A DNA stretch of 15,564 nucleotides from JBBQTU01 sp038213005. GTDB lineage: Bacteria; Planctomycetota; Phycisphaerae; Tepidisphaerales; Tepidisphaeraceae. The stretch spans positions 1 through 15,564 of the forward strand of contig JBBQTU010000083.1 of assembly GCA_038213005.1 (NCBI GenBank). Reading direction: 5' to 3'. A program made the position numbers and the translations under genes. Position 1 is the first letter of the stretch. Every line of letters starts with the position of its first letter. Below the pieces are notes generated by a model. It was not told where the DNA came from, searched no databases, and worked only from the letters and a program-made list of their open reading frames with translations. Shown in pieces: positions 1 to 9,837 of this stretch.

Positions 1-181
1 TGATTTCTTAGCCCAAACGGGGCGGCATTCCTAAGCCCAGGTTAAGCGTACTCGCGCAGCCCTGGGTAAGAACCATTCACCCTGAATGAGCCCTGAAAGG
101 GCGACACCTCTTTCACCAACCTATTCGCTCCAACCACCCGCTGACGCGTAACTTACCTCTGCTCGAAATAGCGGGCACGCC
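1..181. repeat. Dispersed palindromic element, copy 1 (cut by window edge)
   Basis: This stretch aligns almost base for base, same orientation, with 11550-11730. The element has three palindromic parts in order: a 13-nt hairpin of the type GCCCC-AAC-GGGGC (here with one C to A change, positions 11-23), a central CCCAGG...CCCTGGG inverted repeat around 36-64 enclosing GCGTACTCGC, and a second 13-nt hairpin GCCCTGAAAGGGC near 90-102. A non-palindromic tail follows (CGCTCCAACCACCCGCTGACGCG). Each copy has a damaged partner in a different hairpin, so the consensus is structured in all three. No coding frame is convincing. It resembles REP/BIME-like or non-autonomous mobile repeats; I cannot name the family. 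Confidence 0.75.
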
Positions 182-312
182 CAGCCGTTCCCGGGCGGCC
201 CGACACTCACCCATTCACCCGTAGCCGGTAGCTGGCAACACGGCAGTCACGTTCAAACGGCCAGCACACCGCAGAACGCTCGAATCATTCGCCGGGATTG
301 AGTTGCCCGGAA

Positions 313-1026
313 AATCAGCCACTTGCCATCGGCCAAGTAGTGCGTGGCGTCCCCGCCCGCACAGGCCCAACCGGACAATCTCATTTGCCGGGACCCAACA
401 TCGTAAGATTTGCCGCAAATCAGCCACTTGCCATTGGCCCAAGTAGTGCGCGGCATTGGCCCAAGTGCGCGGCGTCCCGCCCGCACAGGAATTACAGGCA
501 CATCAACTCGCAGAGAACCCAACCCGACGAAGCACTCCCCCCCAAACACACCGCCCCCCCAAGCCCCACCCCCCCAAAGCCCGGTGGGGGCGGTGCACGC
601 CGCGCACTACCATTCGCCCCGGCCCCCCAAGTAGTGCGTGGCGTCCCCGCCCGCACAGGAATTACAAGTGCATCAACTCGCAGAGAACCCAACCCGACGA
701 AGCACTCTCCCCCAACTCCGACCTCCCCGATCCGCCTGTGCGGGCGTCCTCGCCGCCCATTCGCCCCCGCCCCCCAAGATAGTGCGCGGCATCGACCCAA
801 GTAGTGCGCGGCGTCCTCGCCCGCACAGGCCCAACCGGACAATCTCATTTGCCGGGACCCAACATCGTAAGATTTGCCGCAAATCAGGGCCCAAGTAGTG
901 CGCGGCATCCTCGCCCGCACAGGCCCACCTGCCATCGACCCAAGTAGTGCGCGGCGTCCTCGCCCGCACAGGCCCAACCGGACAATCTCATTTGCCGGTA
1001 CTCAACATCGTGAGATTTACCGCGCA
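313..1026. repeat. Mosaic of short interspersed repeats built on a bulged hairpin
   Basis: Three repeat modules are shuffled here. Module H is a hairpin GTGCG-N-GGCG, loop TCC/TCCC/TCCT, CGCC-CGCAC, with a single bulged base that is C or T; full copies lie at 340-362, 465-486, 634-656, 804-826, 898-920 and 947-969, and truncated ones near 446 and 782. Module B (starts CCCAACCGGACAATCTCATT) follows H at about 366-423, 830-887 and, more diverged, 973-1026. Module C (contains CATCAACTCGCAGAGAACCC) follows H at about 487-537 and 657-707. Spacing is irregular (49 to 170 bp between H copies) and B or C is exchangeable after H, so this is not CRISPR. Bases 537-600 are very C-rich. No reading frame across the region looks like a protein. 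Confidence 0.8.
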
Positions 1027-1082
1027 CGACCGACGATTGACGCAAGAACCCCATCGCCGGCCCTCACCCGCCGCGGCCTGCA

Positions 1083-1895
1083 TCAACCACATCGCGAGAT
1101 GAATTGCCTTACAACGTCGTTGAACACCTCGGGCTGCTCAAGCGGCGGCATGTGGCCGGCTTTGGTGATGACCGCCAGTTCACCTTTGGGCATCCGTTGC
1201 TTCATGGCTTCGCCCATGCTCACGGGGATGAGGGCATCGGATTCGCCCAGAACGATCAGCGACGGGAAGGTGAAAGTGGACAGCAGGGCGGTGCGGTCCG
1301 GGCGATCACGCATGGCGTAACACGCATTGGCGATCGTCAGCGGTGCCGCGCTTTCCATGATCTCCTGCAGGGTCTTTACGACGTCGGGCTTCTCGCCCAG
1401 CGTCGATGCGGCCAGCATCTTAGGCATCATCTGAGCCGCCACCGGGCCCGCGCCGCCTTGCATCGCCAGGTCGGCCAGCTTCTGGCGGTTCTCCTTCGCA
1501 GCTTGCGGGTCGGCCTCGGTCTTGGAGTCGACCAGGATGAAGCCTTTGAGATCCCCCGCGAACTTCTCGGCAAACGCCAGTGCAATATATCCCCCCATGG
1601 AAAGCCCGCCGATCACGCACGGCAAGGCGCCGATCTGCTGCAGCAGTTGGTGCAGTTCATCGGCCATGGATTCCATGGTGAACACCTCGGTGCAGGCGCT
1701 CTTGCCAAAGCCCTTAAGATCGACGGCGATCACACGGCAACAGTCGCTCAGGCCGGTGAGTTGGTGCTTCCAGATGCGCTGATCCAGGGGAAATCCGTGG
1801 ATCAAAACCAGCGGGATGCCCTGTCCCTGCTGGGAGTAGTGCCAATCGGTGTTGCGGATTCTGCATGTCGCCATAGTCATCAGAAGTAGGCGCAT
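1083..1895 (-). CDS. Alpha/beta hydrolase
   Basis: 270 residues from the first ATG. The fold's landmarks are in order: the oxyanion-hole HG at residues 33-34 (VLIHGFPLD), the strand-loop DLKGFGKS at 59-66, the nucleophile elbow G-L-S-M-G with Ser99, Asp220 in VLGESDAL, and His248 in KAGHMPPLEQPE. A complete Ser-Asp-His triad suggests an active esterase or hydrolase; the family also includes haloperoxidase-like, lactonase and MhpC-like enzymes, and substrate cannot be read from sequence. No signal peptide or membrane segment is evident, so it is probably cytoplasmic. Met6 and Met8 are alternative starts; only a weak GGTGG precedes the first ATG. It stands alone, about 310 bp from the pseudopilin gene on the same strand. 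Confidence 0.88.
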   Translation of the reverse strand: MRLLLMTMATCRIRNTDWHYSQQGQGIPLVLIHGFPLDQRIWKHQLTGLSDCCRVIAVDLKGFGKSACTEVFTMESMADELHQLLQQIGALPCVIGGLSMGGYIALAFAEKFAGDLKGFILVDSKTEADPQAAKENRQKLADLAMQGGAGPVAAQMMPKMLAASTLGEKPDVVKTLQEIMESAAPLTIANACYAMRDRPDRTALLSTFTFPSLIVLGESDALIPVSMGEAMKQRMPKGELAVITKAGHMPPLEQPEVFNDVVRQFISRCG

Positions 1896-2206
1896 TCGCC
1901 ACCGGCGTCAACCAGCAAACACCCCAGAACGCCATCCCAAGCGAGCGGCCCGACGTGAGTCGGCCGACCGAACACCCCACCCCCTCATCCGCGCCAACCC
2001 TCCCGCCACAAAGAGATCGACGTCGAAAGGATTGCCGCCACCGCTACGGACCATCCATGCCCCCTGTTGGGTTGTTTGTGTCCAACATCAACATGGCAGG
2101 ATGTTGTCTATTTACATGTACCAATAAATATGTGTTGACGCGGCTGATTTATGGCTAGTGGAATGGCATTAAACTACGTCTCGGTTAAATCTCCTGTTAA
2201 TCTGAG
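1896..2206. other. Intergenic region, no gene seen
   Basis: About 310 bp lie between the hydrolase start and the pseudopilin stop. Positions 2085-2200 are clearly more AT-rich than the surroundings and hold TATTTA...TAAATA (about 2108-2129) and an ACATGT palindrome, so a promoter for the hydrolase may lie here, but I cannot fix -35 and -10 boxes. No strong terminator is visible after the pseudopilin gene. Confidence 0.5.
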
Positions 2207-3154
2207 TCAATAACCGATCCTTTGGGCCAGGGCACGGCGGGACTTGATCTGGAAAGAGACGGCGTGGCCGTCGGCGTACATGACATTGCGGCCGTAGGGC
2301 ATATCCTTGGGGTAATTCGAGTCGTTGTAGCCGCCGGGGTTCCAGTCGAACTGGACGCCGTTTCCGGGAAGAGCTGTCATCATCTTGGTGTTGTGGGGCT
2401 CAATGACGCTGGCGTTGGTCCCGTTAGAAAGGACGGTTGACGGACAGACAAAAAAGCCTACGTCGGCCGTGGGGTAGCTTCGGATTTCCTGTCGCGGTCC
2501 ACCATTGACGTAACGCAGGACGCGGACCGGCTTGCCGTAGCACACGCCCCAGTTCTCCATGCCTCTGGTGGCGTTGGGAAAATACACACAGTGCCGCATC
2601 GAGAGCACCGTAATTCCTGAATAGTTGGAGTTGTTGTCCAAGGCGACGGTGGTCGTGTGCGGCCCGTTCCACACGTAAACGCCTTGATTGCACACGCCGG
2701 GGTCCCCAGGATTGAGCGCGGGGCAGTGGGCAGCCTCGGGGACGCAGCCTTTGGCGGCAAGCAGGCGGGCAAATGCTGACTTCTTGCCAACCCAATCGGG
2801 CATGTTGATGGTCTCGATAGTCTGGTTGGGATAGAAGGTACCAGGCCAGTAGGTGCTATTGGGGGCGTCGTAAGGGGTCGACGCCGGTGGGTCACCGGTA
2901 ATTAACCCCTGGCATTCATCTCCCCAGTTCCATGAGGGCGCATCGGAGTATTTGTAGTTGGTGGGGTATTCTTTGTAGTCCTGAGCGTAGATGCTGCAGC
3001 CCATATAGAGCTGACGCATGTTGCTGAGGCACTTGACGTTGACGGCGGCGGCGCGGGCCTTGGCGAGCGCCGGCAGCAGGATCGAGATCAACAAGGCGAT
3101 GATCCCGATGACCACCAGTAGTTCGACAAGTGTGAAGCCTGATTAGCGGTTCAT
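2207..3154 (-). CDS. Prepilin-type N-terminal cleavage/methylation (pseudopilin-like) protein, stop codon at codon 4
   Basis: The frame reads M-N-R-stop and then continues open to 2207 as SGFTLVELLVVIGIIALLIS, a canonical type IV prepilin leader end: cleavage after Gly6, Phe7, Glu at mature position 5 (residue 11), then a hydrophobic helix. The C-terminal region has NVMYADGH, the block seen in planctomycete DUF1559/GspG-like proteins, followed by a short basic end. Such proteins are cleaved by a prepilin peptidase and are thought to be exported through type II secretion or pilus-like machinery. An ideal Shine-Dalgarno (GGAGGAG, 3163-3169) sits 8 nt before the ATG at 3152-3154, so that ATG is the original start, but TAA at 3143-3145 interrupts it. 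Initiation at GTG 3113-3115 would drop the processing site. It may be a recent nonsense mutation (for example CAA to TAA) or a base error; the other 311 codons are intact. Confidence 0.82.
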
Positions 3155-3209
3155 GATATAGTCTCCTCCGATTGTGACTATATCATACGCTACGGGAGCG
3201 ACTACGCAA
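3153..3209 (-). promoter_or_regulatory. Promoter and operator-like palindrome of the pseudopilin gene
   Basis: On the minus strand, TTGCGT (3204-3209) and TATGAT (3182-3187) are 16 nt apart and form a plausible sigma70-type promoter. A perfect 11-bp inverted repeat, ATGATATAGTC and GACTATATCAT, occupies 3153-3163 and 3176-3186 with a 12-nt centre. One arm covers the -10 box; the other runs into the ATG. The centre carries part of the GGAGGAG ribosome site. This could be a repressor operator or, if transcription starts further upstream, an mRNA hairpin that presents the ribosome site in its loop. The palindrome is direct observation; the promoter and function are inference. Confidence 0.5.
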
Positions 3210-3210
3210 G

Positions 3211-3341
3211 AAAAAAAAGGGCTCTCCGCGGCACTCGCTGGTGGCGGCCAAAATGGCAGCACCCGACCCGCGATATTCGTCTGGAAAAGCGGTTTCACCG
3301 GCGTCGAAGTGACATTCACCAGCGATTTTGGCGGAGAGCCC
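3211..3341 (-). ncRNA. Candidate structured RNA ending in a U8 terminator
   Basis: On the minus strand an 11-bp perfect stem pairs 3331-3341 with 3219-3229 (GGGCTCTCCGC with its complement), followed inward by a symmetric 6x6 internal loop and a second perfect 8-bp stem (CGCTGGTG, 3317-3324 with 3236-3243). The 73-nt apical part holds two small hairpins: CGGT-GAA-ACCG (about 3292-3302) and GCCA-TTT-TGGC (about 3246-3256). Eight U residues (3218-3211) directly follow the outer stem, so the end looks like an intrinsic terminator. It lies 35 nt after tRNA-Cys and just before the pseudopilin promoter, same strand. It could be a small RNA, an elaborate tRNA terminator, or a small inverted-repeat element. 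It matches no RNA family I recognise; 6S, SRP and B12 riboswitch signatures were looked for and not found. Confidence 0.5.
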
Positions 3342-3376
3342 ATTCCCAGGATTGCAGCGCAAGAGCGAGAGTGAAA

Positions 3377-3450
3377 GGCCGGAGTGGGATTCGAACCCAC
3401 GAAATAACGGATTTGCAATCCGTCCCCTTAGTCCACTTGGGTATCCGGCC
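3377..3450 (-). tRNA. tRNA-Cys (anticodon GCA)
   Basis: The minus strand folds as a complete cloverleaf. The acceptor stem is GGCCGGA paired with TCCGGCC. The D-arm has CCC pairing with GGG around AAGTGGACTAA. The anticodon stem ACGGA/TCCGT encloses TTGCAAA, giving anticodon GCA (Cys). The T-arm is GTGGG-TTCGAAT-CCCAC. Length is 74 nt. The 3' CCA is not encoded (the next bases are TTTC) and must be added by tRNA nucleotidyltransferase. Confidence 0.97.
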
Positions 3451-3550
3451 GTCGGCTGAGGATTCTAGCGGAGCCCGGCCGTAGGCGTCAACCAGGCCTC
3501 TGCCTGCGCTCTGCCGCGGCGTGCAGGACGCTTTAAGGCGATTTGGGAGT

Positions 3551-3709
3551 GCTGCGAGCTTCTCGCAGCTTTGACGAGCCGACCTTGTCGGCGGTAGGAA
3601 TACATCGGCACCCTGTAGGACGCAGTTGGTGACTATGCATGTCCTGCTCTGCTGCAGCGCCCTCCCGGCGAGAAGCTCCGCCTCGGTAAAGCGGTAAGAA
3701 GCTTACCGC
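3551..3709. repeat. Cluster of four small hairpins with CTT/AAG triloops
   Basis: Four short palindromes share one design, a GC-rich stem closed by CTT (or AAG on the complement). They are GCTGCGAG-CTT-CTCGCAGC (3551-3569), GCCGAC-CTT-GTCGGC (3578-3592), GGCGAG-AAG-CT(C)CGCC with one bulge (3667-3682), and GCGGTAAG-AAG-CTTACCGC (3691-3709). A further CCTCC-GCC-GGAGG lies just downstream, about 3720-3732. The stems differ but the loops do not, so this is not simple duplication. They fill most of the gap between tRNA-Cys and the ispD-like gene; no gene is seen in 3451-3821. Confidence 0.6.
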
Positions 3710-3821
3710 ACTCCAGGGATCCTCCGCCGGAGGTGTCCTGCGATCAGCCGTGTTGTCAAGCCGCCTTGACACACGCTCTGGCTCGGCGAACATGCGATAT
3801 TGAACAAGGCAGGAGGCATCC

Positions 3822-4520
3822 ATGGCAGTTTTCAGCGTCGTTATCGTGACCGTGCCGCCGTTTGGCGCGGCCGGGGAACCGGACTCGGCTTTCATTAAGA
3901 TTGATGGGCGCGAGGCTGTTCTCCGCAGCGTTGAGCTGTTCCTGAATCGCGACGAGATCAAGCAGATCCAACTCGTCGTCCATCCCGACACCCTCGAAGA
4001 GGCCAAGCGGCGCCATGGCGGGCACTTTGGGTTTGCGGGGGTTCGCCTGCTGGCTGCAGGGCCTCGCTTCGTCGACCAGATGGCGGCCGCCAGCGAGAAG
4101 CTCTCGGCCGACTGTACGCATGTGCTGATCCATGATGCCGCCCGGCCGGCCGTGCCCTATACGGACCTGGAGGCCGCGCTGGCGTCGGCCAACACCAAGT
4201 CCTCGGCCACCGCTCTGGCCGTCCCCGTCCGCGGGGCGATTGCCCAGTTGGACGAAGGCGGCAACCCTGTCGGCTTCGTTCCCGAGGCATCCTATATGCT
4301 GGTGGCGACCCCCGTGGTTCTGACGCGGGCGAAGTTCATGGAACTGGCCAAGGCCAAACGCGAGATCCACGCGTCGGACCTGACGCTGATCAAGGGTTCG
4401 CCGCTGAATGCGCGGCTGGCATCGACAGCCGACGCTTCCATGGTTCGCGCGATGATCAGCATGCTGCCCAAACCCAAGCCCAGGGTCGCCAGTTCGCCGT
4501 TTGAAGAAGCGCAGTGGTAG
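3822..4520 (+). CDS. Divergent IspD-like nucleotidyltransferase
   Basis: 232 residues; AGGAGG at 3811-3816 fixes the start. The family is shown by LIHDAARPAV (residues 102-111), matching the IspD HDAARP block, the general alternating alpha/beta layout, and the C-terminal KGSPLNARLASTADA, which parallels the G-S-x-x-N-I-K-x-T-x-P-E-D end of IspD. IspD makes CDP-methylerythritol from CTP and MEP in isoprenoid synthesis. Key parts are changed: the N-terminal glycine-rich CTP loop (A-A-G-x-G-x-R-M-G) is replaced by VPPFGAAGEPDSAF, the R-x-x-T-P-Q-type block by PEASYMLVATP, and the terminal Lys by Arg198. Lys26 may be the retained loop lysine. It may be a diverged enzyme or a paralogue with another role, so I give no symbol. 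A GTCAAG-CCGC-CTTGAC palindrome containing TTGACA (3756-3771) lies upstream. Confidence 0.8.
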   Translation: MAVFSVVIVTVPPFGAAGEPDSAFIKIDGREAVLRSVELFLNRDEIKQIQLVVHPDTLEEAKRRHGGHFGFAGVRLLAAGPRFVDQMAAASEKLSADCTHVLIHDAARPAVPYTDLEAALASANTKSSATALAVPVRGAIAQLDEGGNPVGFVPEASYMLVATPVVLTRAKFMELAKAKREIHASDLTLIKGSPLNARLASTADASMVRAMISMLPKPKPRVASSPFEEAQW

Positions 4521-4544
4521 CAGCGTGCTGCGCCGCTCGGATGC

Positions 4545-4611
4545 CGAATTCGAAAATTCCGCATTCAGATCCCATTCGCCATTCTGGCTTCTGCATTCTG
4601 CATTGGCATTT
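4545..4611. repeat. Degenerate heptanucleotide repeat upstream of metH
   Basis: Read on the minus strand this is a run of roughly 7-nt units starting GAAT or GAAG (GAATGCA, GAATGCA, GAAGCCA, GAATGGC, GAATGGG and so on). It occupies nearly half of the 160-bp gap between the ispD-like gene and metH. Its period and A-rich unit start resemble the GAAATCC heptads inside metH. No promoter or cobalamin riboswitch is recognisable in the gap. Confidence 0.55.
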
Positions 4612-4680
4612 ATGGTTCATCCGCCTTGGCTGACCTATCATTGCGGCAGACCGCCGAAACAGACTGAATCGGAAGGATTG

Positions 4681-8241
<3,561 letters not shown>

Positions 8242-8285
8242 CGGCCGATGCCGATCACCTGGCCGCCGGGCCGCCGCGGAGGGTG

Positions 8286-9146
8286 CTACTGCCGCGGCTC
8301 CACCACCACCCGGAATCCCATCGTGTCGCTGCGCGTGGTCTCGCTGGATGCGAACCGAACCGCCGACCGGCACTCCTCTGGGCCATTGCGCCACGATCCG
8401 CCGCGATAGACGTAACTGATATCACCCTCGACATCGCCGGGCGCCGTCTTGGGAGCCAGCACCGCGGTGCCGTCGGCCGGGGCGTCCTTGTAGTCCGGCT
8501 GATACATGTCAGCACACCACTCATAGACGTTGCCGTGCATGTCGTAGAGGCCCCACGCATTGGGCGCGTGCGAACCCGCAGGCGTCGTTCGCAGCGGCTT
8601 GTCGCCTTCGGCCGCCTTGAACGTTGCCTGTGTGGTCGTCAGTGCCGCGCCACACGAGAACGCCGTGCTGGTGCCAGCCCGGCAGGCGTATTCCCACTCA
8701 GCCTCCGTAGGCAGGCGGAAGACCCGGTTGGTCCGCTGGGTTGCATACTGGCAGAATTTCACCGCATCGCGCCGGGCGATCGAGTCGGCCGGGGCCGTGG
8801 GGTCGCCTTTGAACTCCGACTGATTGGAACCGACCACCGCCTGCCACTGAGCCTGGGTGACTTCAAGCTTGCCGATGTAGAACGGCTGCTCGATCTTCAC
8901 CGTGTGCATCGGCGACTCGCTGGGATCGTGCCCGGGCTCATTGTTGGGCGAGCCCATCTCAAACTCGCCCGGCTGGATCATCACCAGTTCCATCTTCACG
9001 CCGCCGATGTCGACGCTCAGCAACTCCGGGTTGCGCGCTTTGGTCTGCTGATACATGATCGTGATCCCGAGCGCGACGGCCACAACAATCCCGCCCAGCA
9101 CGAGCCACTTGGCGCTACTCGGGTTTTTTCTGGTTTGCCTGGCCAT
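8286..9146 (-). CDS. Membrane-anchored formylglycine-generating enzyme (SUMF1/FGE-sulfatase) domain protein
   Basis: 286 residues. One transmembrane segment (about 14-32) follows a basic N-terminus, placing the rest outside the cytoplasm. The body is a complete SUMF1-type domain: M-x-L-V-x-I-x-x-G-E-F-x-M-G-S (53-66), RLPTEAEWEYACRAG (144-158), WGLYDMHGNVYEW (198-210), RGGSW (248-252) and GFRVV (278-282 region). True sulfatase-activating FGE uses two cysteines near the C-terminus; here only Cys259 is in that area, so copper-dependent formylglycine formation is doubtful and a binding or scaffold role is more likely. The start lies 10 nt after the amidase stop, with AAAGGG in between, so the two are co-translated neighbours. 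It converges on metH with a 44-bp gap. Confidence 0.9.
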   Translation of the reverse strand: MARQTRKNPSSAKWLVLGGIVVAVALGITIMYQQTKARNPELLSVDIGGVKMELVMIQPGEFEMGSPNNEPGHDPSESPMHTVKIEQPFYIGKLEVTQAQWQAVVGSNQSEFKGDPTAPADSIARRDAVKFCQYATQRTNRVFRLPTEAEWEYACRAGTSTAFSCGAALTTTQATFKAAEGDKPLRTTPAGSHAPNAWGLYDMHGNVYEWCADMYQPDYKDAPADGTAVLAPKTAPGDVEGDISYVYRGGSWRNGPEECRSAVRFASSETTRSDTMGFRVVVEPRQ

Positions 9147-9156
9147 GGTTTCCCTT

Positions 9157-9780
9157 TCAGCGGTACTGGCGCTGCAACTCGGCCGCCTCTTTCCGCAGTT
9201 GCTTCACGTTCATGTTCGTTCCCGGGCAGAGCGTCGGCCAGCAGTCCCGATGCCCCAGCACATTGTCCGGTGGAATGTCGTAACGGTCCATGAGGAACGC
9301 CACCAGTCGCACGGCCGACTTCCACTGCGCATCTGTCGGCGACTTCTCCTCGAAATTGCCGACCAGACAGATCCCAATCCCGTACTGGTTATACCGCCCG
9401 TCAGGGCTTTTGGTATGCGCTCCCCATTTTTGCTTCGCCCAGCGCGAGCCGACTTCCACCGCACCGTCGCCCGATTCGCTTCCGTTGCCGATCACAAAGT
9501 GGTAACCCAGCTCATCCCACCCCTTGTGGGTGTGCATATAGTGGAATACCAACGCCCCGCCTTCTTCGGTTGCGCTGTGATGGATCACGATATACCGCCA
9601 CGGCCGCGCCATCGCCCGCGGCGCCCACGCTCGCGGCACCGCCGGGCCCGTTGTGCCGATGTGCGGCAGCGGCCCTGCGCCCGGCAACCACGCCGCCTCG
9701 TCCCCCGGCATCAGGTGGTGGCACGAGCCCACCAGCAATGCCAGGCCCAGCATCAGCAGCAGAGAAATTGGTCGGCGCAT
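9157..9780 (-). CDS. N-acetylmuramoyl-L-alanine amidase (Amidase_2/PGRP), predicted lipoprotein
   Basis: 207 residues from ATG 9780, chosen because AAGGAGG lies 11 nt upstream and the next residues form a signal peptide (MRRPISLLLMLGLALLVGSC) with a lipobox ending at Cys20. The mature protein is therefore probably a lipid-anchored envelope protein. The Amidase_2 fold is clear: YIVIHHSAT (first zinc His, 67 or 68), GYHFVIGNG, the GICLVGNFE strand, and LGHRDCWPTLCPGTNM with zinc ligands His177 and Cys185. The family cuts the bond between N-acetylmuramate and L-alanine in peptidoglycan, pointing to wall turnover or recycling. It sits between argG and the SUMF1 gene on one strand; argG ends 57 bp upstream, so a shared transcript is possible. 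Confidence 0.93.
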   Translation of the reverse strand: MRRPISLLLMLGLALLVGSCHHLMPGDEAAWLPGAGPLPHIGTTGPAVPRAWAPRAMARPWRYIVIHHSATEEGGALVFHYMHTHKGWDELGYHFVIGNGSESGDGAVEVGSRWAKQKWGAHTKSPDGRYNQYGIGICLVGNFEEKSPTDAQWKSAVRLVAFLMDRYDIPPDNVLGHRDCWPTLCPGTNMNVKQLRKEAAELQRQYR

Positions 9781-9837
9781 GATCTTCGCTGCCTCCTTGC
9801 AGCCAACGATTTGCCCAGACGCCACTGGCGACAACGA

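Noticed and set aside
215..977. Several overlapping open frames on both strands in the left repeat region
   Set aside because: They follow the repeat modules, are rich in Pro, Arg and Ala, lack ribosome sites and domain signals, and overlap each other in many frames.
330..1000. Possible CRISPR array
   Set aside because: Repeat spacing is irregular (49 to 170 bp), the material between repeats is itself repeated, and no cas gene is present.
1104..1889. Long open frame antisense to the alpha/beta hydrolase
   Set aside because: The minus-strand protein has a complete catalytic triad and family motifs; the plus-strand frame has none and is a GC-codon shadow.
3174..3374. 66-codon plus-strand frame over the structured element
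   Set aside because: No recognisable domain and no ribosome site; the sequence is better explained by nested inverted repeats.
4501..4680. N-terminal extension of metH from a TTG at 4501
   Set aside because: The extra residues come from the degenerate repeat; ATG 4681 has a ribosome site and matches the family start.
4521..4680. Cobalamin or SAM riboswitch ahead of metH
   Set aside because: The gap is only 160 bp, nearly half of it repeat, and no B12-box or SAM-I core motif is visible.
8273..8298. GCCGCGG...CCGCGGC inverted repeat between metH and the SUMF1 gene as a bidirectional terminator
   Set aside because: It overlaps the end of the SUMF1 gene, is based on the self-complementary CCGCGG, and has no U-tract on either strand.
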